Assembly: GCA_033032175.1 (NCBI GenBank)
Contig: CM065304.1
Span: 29,270,653 to 29,334,652 of the forward strand
From: Saturnia japonica
Lineage: Eukaryota > Arthropoda > Insecta > Lepidoptera > Saturniidae
Length of the DNA: 64,000 nt
Direction of reading: 5' to 3'
The number at the start of each line of letters is the position of its first letter. Within the stretch, counting starts at the first letter, position 1. The notes beneath the pieces are model-generated. The model did not search any database. It saw nothing but the letters and a program-made list of their open reading frames with translations, and was not told the origin of the DNA. The position numbers and the translations under genes were made by a program. This document shows, piece after piece, positions 1 through 9,944 of this stretch.

Positions 1-183
1 AAATTTTCTTAATTTAATATTGGATTTAGTCTGGATGACGAGCGGTTCAGGGAAACTGGATGATAGATATAATTTAGAATATTATATTACATTGATGAGT
101 CCATTTGTTTTTAATAAATATTATTTACAATAAAACAAAACAAAAATTGGTTATTTAAAACAACATCAATTTTAAATATACAA

Positions 184-942
184 CTATACTATTTCCATTT
201 CTTTATTTTCTCGATGACAGTTCTAATTTGATAGTTGTATTGTTGTGACCAAATGACCTACCTATACCTACTTATTTTTCAACAACTCAATCAATCAATC
301 AAGAATTAATACGTGTAACATCTTGTAATGAAATATAATATTAGTTAATAAATTTGTACAAAAGTATCCGGCAGTAGTTTAGATTCTTACATTTTGTAAA
401 AAAATATCGGGTATGTTATCGTGTTACGTTTATCGATATAGCTCCATCCCTATCAGTTTCTTCGACTCTGGTATGTATTACCTTGTATGTGTGTTTTTGG
501 CGGGATCTTGAAGTAACATGTTGTGGTTTTTATTTTGAATTCATTATCTTAGGTTTTTGACACTATATTATGTAATATTAGTGGCGTTTTGCGTGATATA
601 GTTTGGTTTTTGTGCATAAGTGAAGTGGATTATTAATGTAAGCTGAAAACATTCATTCTGAGGCCCCACAAAAATTTCCAAGAAAGTTCTAACAAGGGAG
701 CCACCATCTTGTTAGGATACTGAATCGTCATAACAAATTATACTATAATTCACTCGATAATGGCAGTAATGGTATTAATTAAAGAGGACCGGTTGCCAAG
801 TTAGGAAGAAGAAGAAGAAGAACCTTGTATGTGTGTAAACGTCATATTTTTATAAAATAATGCATACTTAATGTAAAAAAGACGCTCGTTCAAGTTTTCA
901 CAGGAGCTGTCATCGAGAAAATAAAGAAATGGAAATGGTATA
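184..942. mobile_element. TIR DNA element, copy 1 (interrupted)
   Basis: The ends are inverted copies of each other: the left reads CTATACT-ATTTCCATTTC and continues through TTTATTTTCTCGATGACAG, and the right end reads the same on the opposite strand. A second copy lies at 22222-23034 and shares the internal sequence (AAGTATCCGGCAGTAGTTTAG and TTCAAGTTTTCAYAGGAG). No transposase is encoded, so this is a non-autonomous MITE-like element. It is interrupted at 495-821 by a retroposon. The superfamily is not assigned because the target duplication is unclear. Confidence 0.75.
495..821 (+). mobile_element. Retroposon with GAA tail nested in the TIR element, copy 1
   Basis: The 327-bp insert is absent from the sister TIR element at 22.9 kb. 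It is flanked by an exact 15-bp direct repeat, ACCTTGTATGTGTGT, at 480-494 and 822-836, a target-site duplication typical of LINE-driven retroposition. It starts TTTTGGCGGGATCTTGAAG and ends in a (GAA)n tail. A second copy on the other strand (48333-48662) has the same 5' start and tail and its own duplication. No tRNA-type A or B box is evident and there is no long ORF, so it is SINE-like or a non-autonomous LINE derivative. Confidence 0.8.
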
Positions 943-2628
943 AATGATAACATAAACAAAATCAATAATTATTACTTTAATTAAACAAAGTTAGTAGTAT
1001 TTTCGTACTCGCAATGTTGACATTGAGTTAATGCAAACATATATGTCTATTTGAGATTGAAGAATGGATTTTTTTTTTCAATTTTGTTACACATCCTTTT
1101 TTTTGGATGGTATGAAGAATTTTGAGACACTAATTTGAACATTATACTATTTTATAAGTTATTTAATGCTTTTTTATGTTTTTGAAAAACAACAGAAATT
1201 ATTTTTATGATGACGTCATCACCGGCAGAAATATTTTATGACTTGAGCTTTTCTTAAAAATAATTGTTAAGAGGAAACGTGGCTAGAGTTTTGCCTATAC
1301 ATGTATTCCCCTGTTTCCTCCCTGGATAATGGTCTCAGAGCAAATATTTTTATACTGAAAAATCTATATCTACCACTACCATGTCCCTATGTTTTGATTT
1401 TTTTTCACAATTGAATTATTATAAACACTAGGAGCCTTTTTAATGTTGAAAATTGCCCTTTTTAACCGTCATGTTCATACGTCCGCCATATAAATTTGAC
1501 GACTACAAAAAGATAAAGAAAAGCATACAGACATAGCTAAAGTCCTTCTTATATTATTCTTGAAAAAAAAAAATTAAAATCAGTTCAGTTTTGGAGGAAG
1601 AAACAGAGGAATACGAAACTATGTTTTTGTCAATTTTATTTAAAGCTATAATCGGTCTGAACTGCAGTTGTCGCTCTCGCACTCTATACGGTGAGGTTTC
1701 GGGCAAAGCACAACAGCAACAGATATTAGAAATACCTATTCTAGAAATGTTTCTTAGACCGCGCATGCTCATAATGTTATTTGTCGATTGCCATACTCTG
1801 TGTTTGTGATCCTACCACAATATGTATACCAACGTTGCCAAATAGTTACGTTTTTAGTAACTTTTGACCCTATCGTGTAACATGTCAGTAATTTTTGTAA
1901 TTGACCCGATTTTCGTAATTTCTCAGGATATTAAGTTTTTATTAACAAATGTAATTTGATATTTTTACCAAAAAATCGGCTCGCAAGCTCGCGAAGTTAT
2001 TAAGAAAATCTCCTTCAAATTTAAAAGCAGTTAATAGCGAACATTTTTCAATACAAACAAGGGTACCTACTGTTTTGATAAAACAGCAATATAACTAATT
2101 ATATATGATTTTGGTAACAAAAATGTAACTCCTCAGTAAACAAAACGTAACCTTTGATTCGTGTCCTGACAACACTGACATTAATATGCATGCATTTTTT
2201 AACAAACCCAACATTGTTTTACATTCGACAATATACTACGGCTTTTTTTTTAATGTTCGGGTATCCATGCAAAAACACGTGTTTTATGCTAGTGATGACG
2301 TCATGAAGGTCAATAATCCAATATTTTTATTCTATTATAATATAAAGTTAACGTATAATTCAATTCCTCGAAATGATTTTTGATTTAGACGTGATTAAAA
2401 AAGTGAACAATTCCGTTTGCTTATTATTTTATGTTCACTTGATTACGCTGAAAAGCCATTATAGACATTGGTATCATTTATCCTGAAAAAATTACAGCAC
2501 GTAACTGATGTGGGTGACTTAATTATAGTCCAAATTTGTCACGAGGCTTCGTCTTCCCTCCGCTTCTTTATATAATATCATAAGTTGTTCTTTAAGTACT
2601 TAATAATATTATACTGTAATCGTTTTAG
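943..2628. other. AT-rich stretch upstream of the msl-1 exons, no gene seen
   Basis: I see no convincing coding exon here. Palindromic TGACGTCA sites occur at 1211-1218 and 2296-2303. A pyrimidine-rich stretch ending CGTTTTAG (2621-2628) is the acceptor of the first visible msl-1 exon, so the right part is probably msl-1 intron. Homopolymer runs (T9 near 1071, A10 near 1564) are present. Confidence 0.5.
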
Positions 2629-3894
2629 GTACCAAGATGGAGGGAAAAACCCTACACGTGCTGCTATACTTTAGAAGGGACGGAAAATTTGAATGATAAT
2701 GTTTTCGAAAAGAGACATCATAAATTTGAAGTCATTGAACGTAGGCAATTGAGGTAATTAACACGAAATCTTGTCTGAAATTATTTCATGTATTTTTAAT
2801 ATAACCAACCATGTGCGACGAAAGTTTTATATTTATACAATTTTTATATTTGCATGCATATTATATGTTATTTTCATATGTTATATTATAATAAGCATTC
2901 ATTAATGTAATAGAAAATTAAAAATCAGAGAAAGCTTAGGTTCGAATCCCTTTCCGCGAATTAGAATTTTGTGAAAAGTGATGCCCATCTACAAAAATTT
3001 ATAGAGATTATATAAAAAAATCAGATAAAGTTAATACCAAGTTATGTTCTGATATGGCATTTATGAACGTCAAATTCACCATTATTCGTTCTTTTATTTC
3101 TGCCACCTTTAATTTCTATCTCATTTCCTTCCTCCCAAACGGTCTCCCTACGTACATAATAACGATGTTAAAGTTATCTGCCTGTTAAATTGGGTGTTAA
3201 TATGTATTTTAATTATATAATTGATGTGTATTAATTGATATCGTTACAAATTATTTTACTAGTAATGTTCTAAGGCTGTAGCTTCTTAACAAGGTTAACA
3301 TTCGTTTATAGATCGCGAGTCCGCGATTTCGAAGCCCACTAAGGCAAACAATAAAATTAATAAGGACGAAGGGGGCTCGGTGAGTACCGAGTTACGCAAA
3401 TGCGTAGCTGCCCCATCCCATAATAACAATGGAAAAAAAAATGAATCCAATGATGATGAATTATAGATGGCACATGAGACGAATCAGAGAAGAGCAGCAT
3501 GTGGAACGACTCCGGCAGCGGCAGAGAGATCCTAAGTGCGGTAGTCCATACCAGACACAAAAGCAGCCTTCGGTGTATACCATTTGGCCGCAACCTCAAA
3601 GAGACATCCGGGTTATTGAAATCACTGATACGTTACCCATTATTGCCTTTGGGGAACATCTCCCTGAGTTGCCGGAGGCGTAAGTCTGCACTTATATATA
3701 TTATATAAATGAATTAACTGGAACAAACAGATTCAATGCTTGTCATTTTTAGAAAGCAAAAATGTAAGCAAAACATTTTCGACGAACATGTTATTACCGT
3801 TAATGGTGAAAATGTAAAAAACCTTCCGTCAGAGTCTGTGGACCTTATATGTTATTCAAGGATTTTTGTATACCTTTTTAATAAATCTAACTGA
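2629..3894 (+). CDS. msl-1: MSL1-like PEHE-domain protein, 3' exons (partial gene)
   Basis: Three exons join with consistent GT-AG splice sites and phases: 2629-2753, 3467-3679 and 3753-3894 (TGA at 3892-3894), with introns of 713 and 73 bp. Exon 1 encodes VPRWREKPYTCCYTLEGTEN and then a NVFEKRHHKFE segment matching the MSL1 pattern ENLDDxVFxKRHxKLE. Exon 2 continues with RWHMRRIREEQHVERLRQR and then WPQPQRDIRVIEITDTLP followed by IIAFGEHLPELP, the PEHE pattern of MSL1 (RWDIQRIREQR...; P...LPVVAFGRPLPKL). In this family the region binds the MOF acetyltransferase within the MSL dosage-compensation / H4K16 acetylation complex in the nucleus. The last exon adds 47 codons of unrecognised tail. 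KANSL1 also carries a PEHE domain, but the RW.xxRIREQ motif favours MSL1. The N-terminal coiled-coil exons are not visible and should lie upstream. AATAAA occurs at 3880-3885 and near 4007. Confidence 0.82.
2754..3466 (+). other. msl-1 intron
   Basis: The donor is AG|GTAATT at 2754 and the acceptor is GAATTATAG|ATGG at 3466. The intron is AT-rich, but its last 155 bp (from 3312) are GC-richer and open in one frame that closes on the TAG of the acceptor itself. Splicing from the upstream exon to the TTTATAG at 3311 would give an early stop, so I treat the segment as intronic. Confidence 0.7.
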
Positions 3895-4005
3895 CTTAAG
3901 GTCTATTGGGAACTTGATAAGTAGGATCTGTAGGGACAAGTTAATTCTTCTCATTAAAAAGGTATTATCCTACTTATACAATTTCTAAGACATTCAGGTA
4001 CACAA

Positions 4006-4198
4006 AAAATAAATCATGTTTGCAATTCACACGTGGTACAAGTGAAACCTTCACATCTGTGTTTTTTTTTTAATTCACAAAATGATCAAATACACACTAA
4101 TTTAAAGTTTATGAAAATGTACATACAAGTACTCACAATCATTATTCACAATATCATTTTCAATTAATGCACATTTGAAATATCCATGGTAACCGAAC
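4006..4198. repeat. Dispersed ~190-bp repeat, copy 1
   Basis: This stretch (AATCATGTTTGCAATTCACA through AATATCCATGG) is repeated at 50778-50975 with small indels. Shared blocks include CACACGTGGTASAAGTGAAA and AATTTAAAGTTTATGAAAAT. No coding potential or inverted termini are seen. It begins about 110 bp after the msl-1 stop and may contribute to its 3' UTR or polyadenylation region. Confidence 0.75.
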
Positions 4199-5101
4199 AC
4201 TATATCAATCAGTAACAGAATGTTATAAGTGTTGTCTAAAAAGTTTTTGTTTCGTGACTTTTTGGTGAGGTAATAAAATTCATTATTACGTGGCAACAAA
4301 CCTCTTTTATACCATTTTACCATTGCCTAAAACTTTCCTATCTCATTTTCTCCCACATTAAATTGTATGAATTTATTTGTCTGTTTCTTTTTACTGTCCC
4401 TTTTTCGTTTCATTCGCTTTTTTGTTTCATTGACTTTCAAATCACAACGATGCTAAAGAAGTTTTCACTTCAATAAATGGCTTATTTACAACATTATTTC
4501 AGCCCTAACTTTATTAATAAAATTTATAAAACTATTTCAACAATCCCAATTATTTATTAAAAAGCTGTAATTATAGTTTATCTTCTAGAACCATTTTTAA
4601 AATGTTTTTATATATGGATTGGATCGTTGTCATTTCAAAATTTTTCAGTGCTTTTTCGGCTTCACTTTTTGCAAATAAAACAAATTCACAAAACCATATT
4701 TTAACGTTTATTCATTATGTTGTATACAGACGTTCAGGTGAGTTATACTTAAAGGACCTGATGTGTTTGTTAATCGTTTGAAATTATTGGCGTATTTGTA
4801 CATAGTATATTTTTTGAAGATTTCTTTGTTGTACCAATGCATAGCTAATAATAATATAATAGGTAAAAGTAAAAAAGTAAACATTAAATAGAAATTTCGA
4901 ATTTTAATAACTTTATTATAAATTGTTGTTATTTAGAACCGGTTTTCTAACTTCCATTCTTTTCTATGACGCGAATTCCGTTACACGAGCCTTTAGAGAT
5001 ACAACTCCAGTGTTGATCATTATAAACGGCTTATATTGAAGTTGTAGTTAATACGAGCACTGTCAATGTTCTAGGGAATTAATGCTGTCATGGGTGAGGA
5101 C

Positions 5102-5281
5102 ATCGAAGCCGTTGAGAGAATCGAAGCCGTTGAGAGAATCGAAGCCGTTGAGAGAATCGAAGCTGTTGAGAGAATCGAAGCCGTTGAGAGAATCGAAGCT
5201 GTTGAGAGAATCGAAGCCGTTGAGAGAATCGAAGCCATTGAGTGAATCGAAGCCATTGAGTGAATCGAAGCCGTTGAGAAG
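5102..5281. repeat. 18-bp minisatellite, 10 copies
   Basis: There are ten head-to-tail copies of ATCGAAGCCGTTGAGAGA, with scattered C/T changes (GCC/GCT) and a variant end (GCCATTGAGTGA) in copies 8 and 9. Because 18 is a multiple of 3, several frames stay open on both strands (ESKPLR on +, NGFDSL on -). The substitutions change residues in the most open frames, so a coding role is not supported. Confidence 0.9.
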
Positions 5282-8200
5282 ATCGAAACGATCGAAAACA
5301 ATGAATTGAAACATGGCAATCGCCTTTCTGGTGAATAAATTTGAAAAACTGACTATTGAATAGACATTTCCAAGATAAATTTGACGAGCTATAAAATATG
5401 GAAGGCATCGGTTGATATTATAAAATATGCTAATCGATATAGTGTCTCTTCAAGTTGTCCACTGGTCGATACATTTTTTAATTGATGTCGTAAAATATGT
5501 TACATTCCTATTTTATAAGCTCTCTAAATGTGTAATATTACCCTAAGAGAATAGGTCTATGTAAAATTAATTTTAATGGAATGGAAAATGTGTTACAACG
5601 TAATATAATATTATACCGAATGAAGCCTACCTACCGGCTGTCTACGTTAGTCGCACCTGACATTAAATATTTCGCCACCATGTAACACGCTGGAAAGACT
5701 TTCGCGTGTATTTTTATGGGGAATACTACGAAAGTTGTAAGATCAAACCTTTAAGTGTGTCAGTTAGCCAGACAAGAACTTAAAAATCACTGTAACAACA
5801 TTTTATTAACGTATTCATTAGTTTCTCTTCAAAAAAGGTCGCACCGTCGTCGCTTCAAAAATGACATGATATTTCTATTAATAAGTGCAACGTGTCTCTT
5901 ACAATGAGGAAATTTACTTATATGATATGATGGCAACACTGATTTATTTACATGACCATATCCCCATTTTAAAAGTTTTGTAAGAACCACAAATCCATAA
6001 TTATTCTATATTGACTTTTTAACTTTAGTACTCCTGTGTACAAATAATGTGTGGATGTGTGGACATGAAATTGGTCTAAGATTAATCAAGTACTATTTAA
6101 CTCAATCGATGTATACTTTGTATTATGTGCAATGAGATAAAATATGACTCTTCGATCGATTGATGGTAGGTATATATCATCAGACAGGTCGATGGATGTT
6201 TGGGTCTAATATTACCAGTTAGGAAAATTGTGAAATTGAGAATACATACTCTCAATTCATAATATATGATCTATAACATAAATTAGGATTTAATATGAAT
6301 ATTAGTATAGTATTTGTTAGAATTATATTCCAGTTCCATTCAGAGCCTATTGAGATTAAAACGTCTTCTATTATATGTGTTATGAAGCTTAGCCGAACTT
6401 CTTGGCTAAAGGTAAGAGTTCAATTCGGTGGCTATTCCCCAATGGGCGTGATGCTCCACGCACAATATGTGTCTATATCCTGGTGTATTACGGATTTGTC
6501 GTTAAATAAGACATGTTTCATGTTAGTCAATAGTTATGATTATAAAATACCCAGTAAGTTAGTTTCATTCAACAGTTGCTCTGTGTAAATGTCAGTCATA
6601 GAATCTAGGTGTCTCTAACTGGTGTCATTTCATATTTAAAGTAGTTGTTTAAAAAGTATAATAATGAAATGTTTATGATACATCGTAATCATGTATTAAT
6701 ATCACTCAGGATCTTCTAAATTCAAAATTAAATTTTATTTAGATATAACCGGTCTCTGTAGGTCATGCAATGACTTCTATGATACACTAGACAAAAATAT
6801 TGTGTACAAGTTATGTGTGATGCGTATATAATTATGATTATTACACGGACTTTTACCACAGAATGATTTCTTCTTCAGCCTAATACAGGCTAGGACGTAA
6901 TTTTCTCTTAATATAATGGCAGTTTTTCTATTGTAGTAGTACAAATTCGAGATAAATGTGTTTGGGTTTTAGGTCGTAGCAAATTGGTAGCAAACTACAC
7001 GTGTATGTTACATTTATTTGTGTGATACAATATAGTGCGTCTAATGTTGTTACGTGGAATGTTTAAGGTGGATTTGAAAAATGTAAATAATGAATAATCA
7101 TTAGGGTAAAATATACTTATATTATCTTTATATATTTTATTAAGTTTGTTAATGTTTACATTATTTATCTACATAAACAGGTATATTAATTTTAATTTGT
7201 TTAATTAATTATGTGTATTTATGTTTATTTATTTATTATGTATTCAAATCTAACGTCAATTATTACCCTGTATTCAGACAAGCACGTACACGACCACTAG
7301 CAATATATGTGAGAAAGATTCGCACACATATTATATCAAGTAAATCGTATACATGCTGATCGGATCGAAGTATTATGTTATTTTCTTTTAAGACTGAAAC
7401 ACTTTTTTTTATTAACCAAAATTACAGTGACATAAGTACGATTTTTTTTTTAAATTATAAATTATGATAAGCTATTATATTCTCGAATAAGTAGTAGGAT
7501 ATTCGTTTAGAAAGAAAAATGTATCATATACGGTTCAAACTGTTTATTAAAACATTAAAAAGATGTTAGTTGTAATAATGTACTTGACGTTGAGTGGTTA
7601 ATATAAATAGTCCTTTCGGTAAGTATTACGTAGCGTAAATGTTCAGATTAATATTTCTTCTCTTTTGAAGTTCTTTCCAGTTAGGGTACTCCCATAAATG
7701 ACTCCAAACATTTTACGAGTTTCACAGGGTTGAATGAATGGTTTACGGGTAACATGTAAATACCTATCAGATTTCTTTCGGGTTCATAACGAATAGTTTA
7801 AATTGCTAACAATCTCGCATTATGTTATTTGTGGGCGTTCCTTAATAACTATAGGTAATAACACTACATACTATCTTCTATCTGAATTTGAAGTATAACT
7901 AATTAAAATAAATGTTTAGGGTATTTAGAAGAATATCTTTGGTTAAAGGGTAAACTCTTGTGATATTTATTTTATTTATTGATTTGATACTACGAAATAA
8001 TTATCAATTAGTAGATTATTATAACAAGTTAAAAAAAATTTATTCGAGAGACTAAGTCAGAACCCAATAGCAGCAAAACATAAGAGAACCTGAGCCAGGG
8101 AGGCACGGGTATCTAATATAACTGATATGAAACTATTTCATGAGTTATATATATTTTACTTATTACCATTAAAAGCAACAAAATGAACAGTTGGATAGGA

Positions 8201-9372
8201 TTTATATTTATCACATCACCACTAAAGTCCACAATAACGAAAAATATAACTAAAAATGGCGGGATATTTAAATTTAAATTTGATGGCGCAATAAAAACCG
8301 CTCTATCCAGCCAACCAGTTGGTAAGTTGCATTTTTAGTACAGATTTGCATAATTCGTGTATTTCAAATTAAAAATGTTTTTATTCACTCGGTGAATTTA
8401 TGAGAGTTTTATTCACTGTTTTATTAAGGAAATCATGATTGTATATTGTTAAAAGTTATTTATATTCTAGCGTGCAATGAGTTTTACCTTTTAACCAGAG
8501 ATTTAATAATAATAATCATTAAATGTTGTCATAAAAATAAGATCTCATTAATGTTATTAATTGGATATTTACAAACTCACACTTTTTCACTCCTTTCGGA
8601 GTTTAAAAATTATTACATTTTATGTTGCGTGAGTGGATTGTTTTAATCTTTCTCCCAATTGGTCCGTGAAATTCAAATTTTTATAAATTTTTTAAAGTAA
8701 TATTTTACAGCAAATTTTTCAATTTACTTTATATGAAAACTACGCCAACGCCCACCTATATACTTTGTTTATTTTTTAAATTAAAGCTTACCAATATACT
8801 TACAGTCCACGTTTAGTACACGAAAATGATCTCGTATCCCTACCTCGTTCTAACACAAGCGTAACCTATGGCTCTTTCTCTTTCGAGTCACCAATCTATG
8901 AATACAACATATATTTTTGGATTTATATGAAGTACCTACACGAAAATGATTTGTATTCGCGGGCCATTTAACAATGATCTTTAGTAGCGTTTGTAGACAA
9001 AGAAACGTTACATATAGTTTCGGGGAGAACCATTTAGTTTTTTCTCTTTTTTCATTTTGCAGGCTTTGAATTATGGAGTATATTCTATTGTTTTGTATTA
9101 TTATAAAATTGTAGTAACTTAAAAGTTATTTATATACATACTATGATGTGGCATTTATTAAACAATCTCAAAAAACTGTAATATGTATGTATATAATAAC
9201 TATATAATCCTTTATATCAACTGTTTTTTTTTCATTTACTTACGAATTTATGTGATACTTTTGTCTTAGTTTTGTTAACTATTTGGAAATAAAGAAACTT
9301 CAGTTTCAAAATTTGTATTTATTTTGTACTGCCTTATATTTTTTAACTGACAAAAATTTTAAAAAAATAATA

Positions 9373-9403
<31 letters not shown>

Positions 9404-9944
9404 AAAGATCAAGATATATATGTAATTATATATTATACGAATTGAGTAACCCCCCAGTTTTAATATGATTCTTTTTTTGTTGGAAAGGGAATAATACCTC
9501 AAGGGTGGTCCCATTTTAAGTTCATTGGCGTTGGACCTTTGAATTCGAAGATACACTAACGAACTCGTCAAAATCAAGTACCTAGGGAATGTTTCGTGAT
9601 TGAGATATTGGTAGGTTTATACCTATAAAATTTAAGTTAGATGCCTAACTATGGCCACGGATTAAAATATAGGAGTATTTTCAATTTGATTTCATTTCTT
9701 TCAAAAACTACTGACTTTATCAAAATTTATCCAAGAATAAAAGTTATTCTTTGAAAAATACATCTCGAAAATATTAGCCACTTGGCACCTAAAGAACTCA
9801 AACGGCGGCGGACATGTTTGTTATTATTTGATATTCAGAACATCTTAATCTATACATATAACAAAAACTTAAGTGTTCGATGTCTGTACATAGAAGATAT
9901 ATGAGAAAAACTATTACTGGAGGCCTTTATCAAAGCGGCAGAAC
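5282..9944. other. Gene-free AT-rich region
   Basis: No coding exon, RNA gene or well-bounded mobile element was recognised in this ~4.7 kb. Short open frames (for example at 6295-6588 and 8446-8646) have the composition of random AT-rich sequence. A TA-dinucleotide tract lies at about 9370-9412. Confidence 0.5.
9370..9412. repeat. TA microsatellite
   Basis: An almost pure (TA)n tract, interrupted once by TT. Confidence 0.9.

Noticed and set aside
3312..3466. Upstream open segment as an additional msl-1 exon
   Set aside because: Splicing from the previous exon to the TTTATAG at 3311 gives a stop within ~11 codons, whereas the acceptor at 3466 continues the PEHE motif exactly in frame.
2629..3894. 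KANSL1 instead of MSL1
   Set aside because: Both have PEHE domains, but the VFxKRHxK and RWxxxRIREQ motifs are the MSL1 arrangement.
5063..5408. Repetitive hexapeptide ORFs on both strands
   Set aside because: They are produced by the 18-bp minisatellite; copy-to-copy changes are non-synonymous and no start, splice or domain context supports a protein.
9359..9577. 72-codon open frame over the TA tract
   Set aside because: It is driven by the TA microsatellite (alternating Ile/Tyr) and has no protein features.
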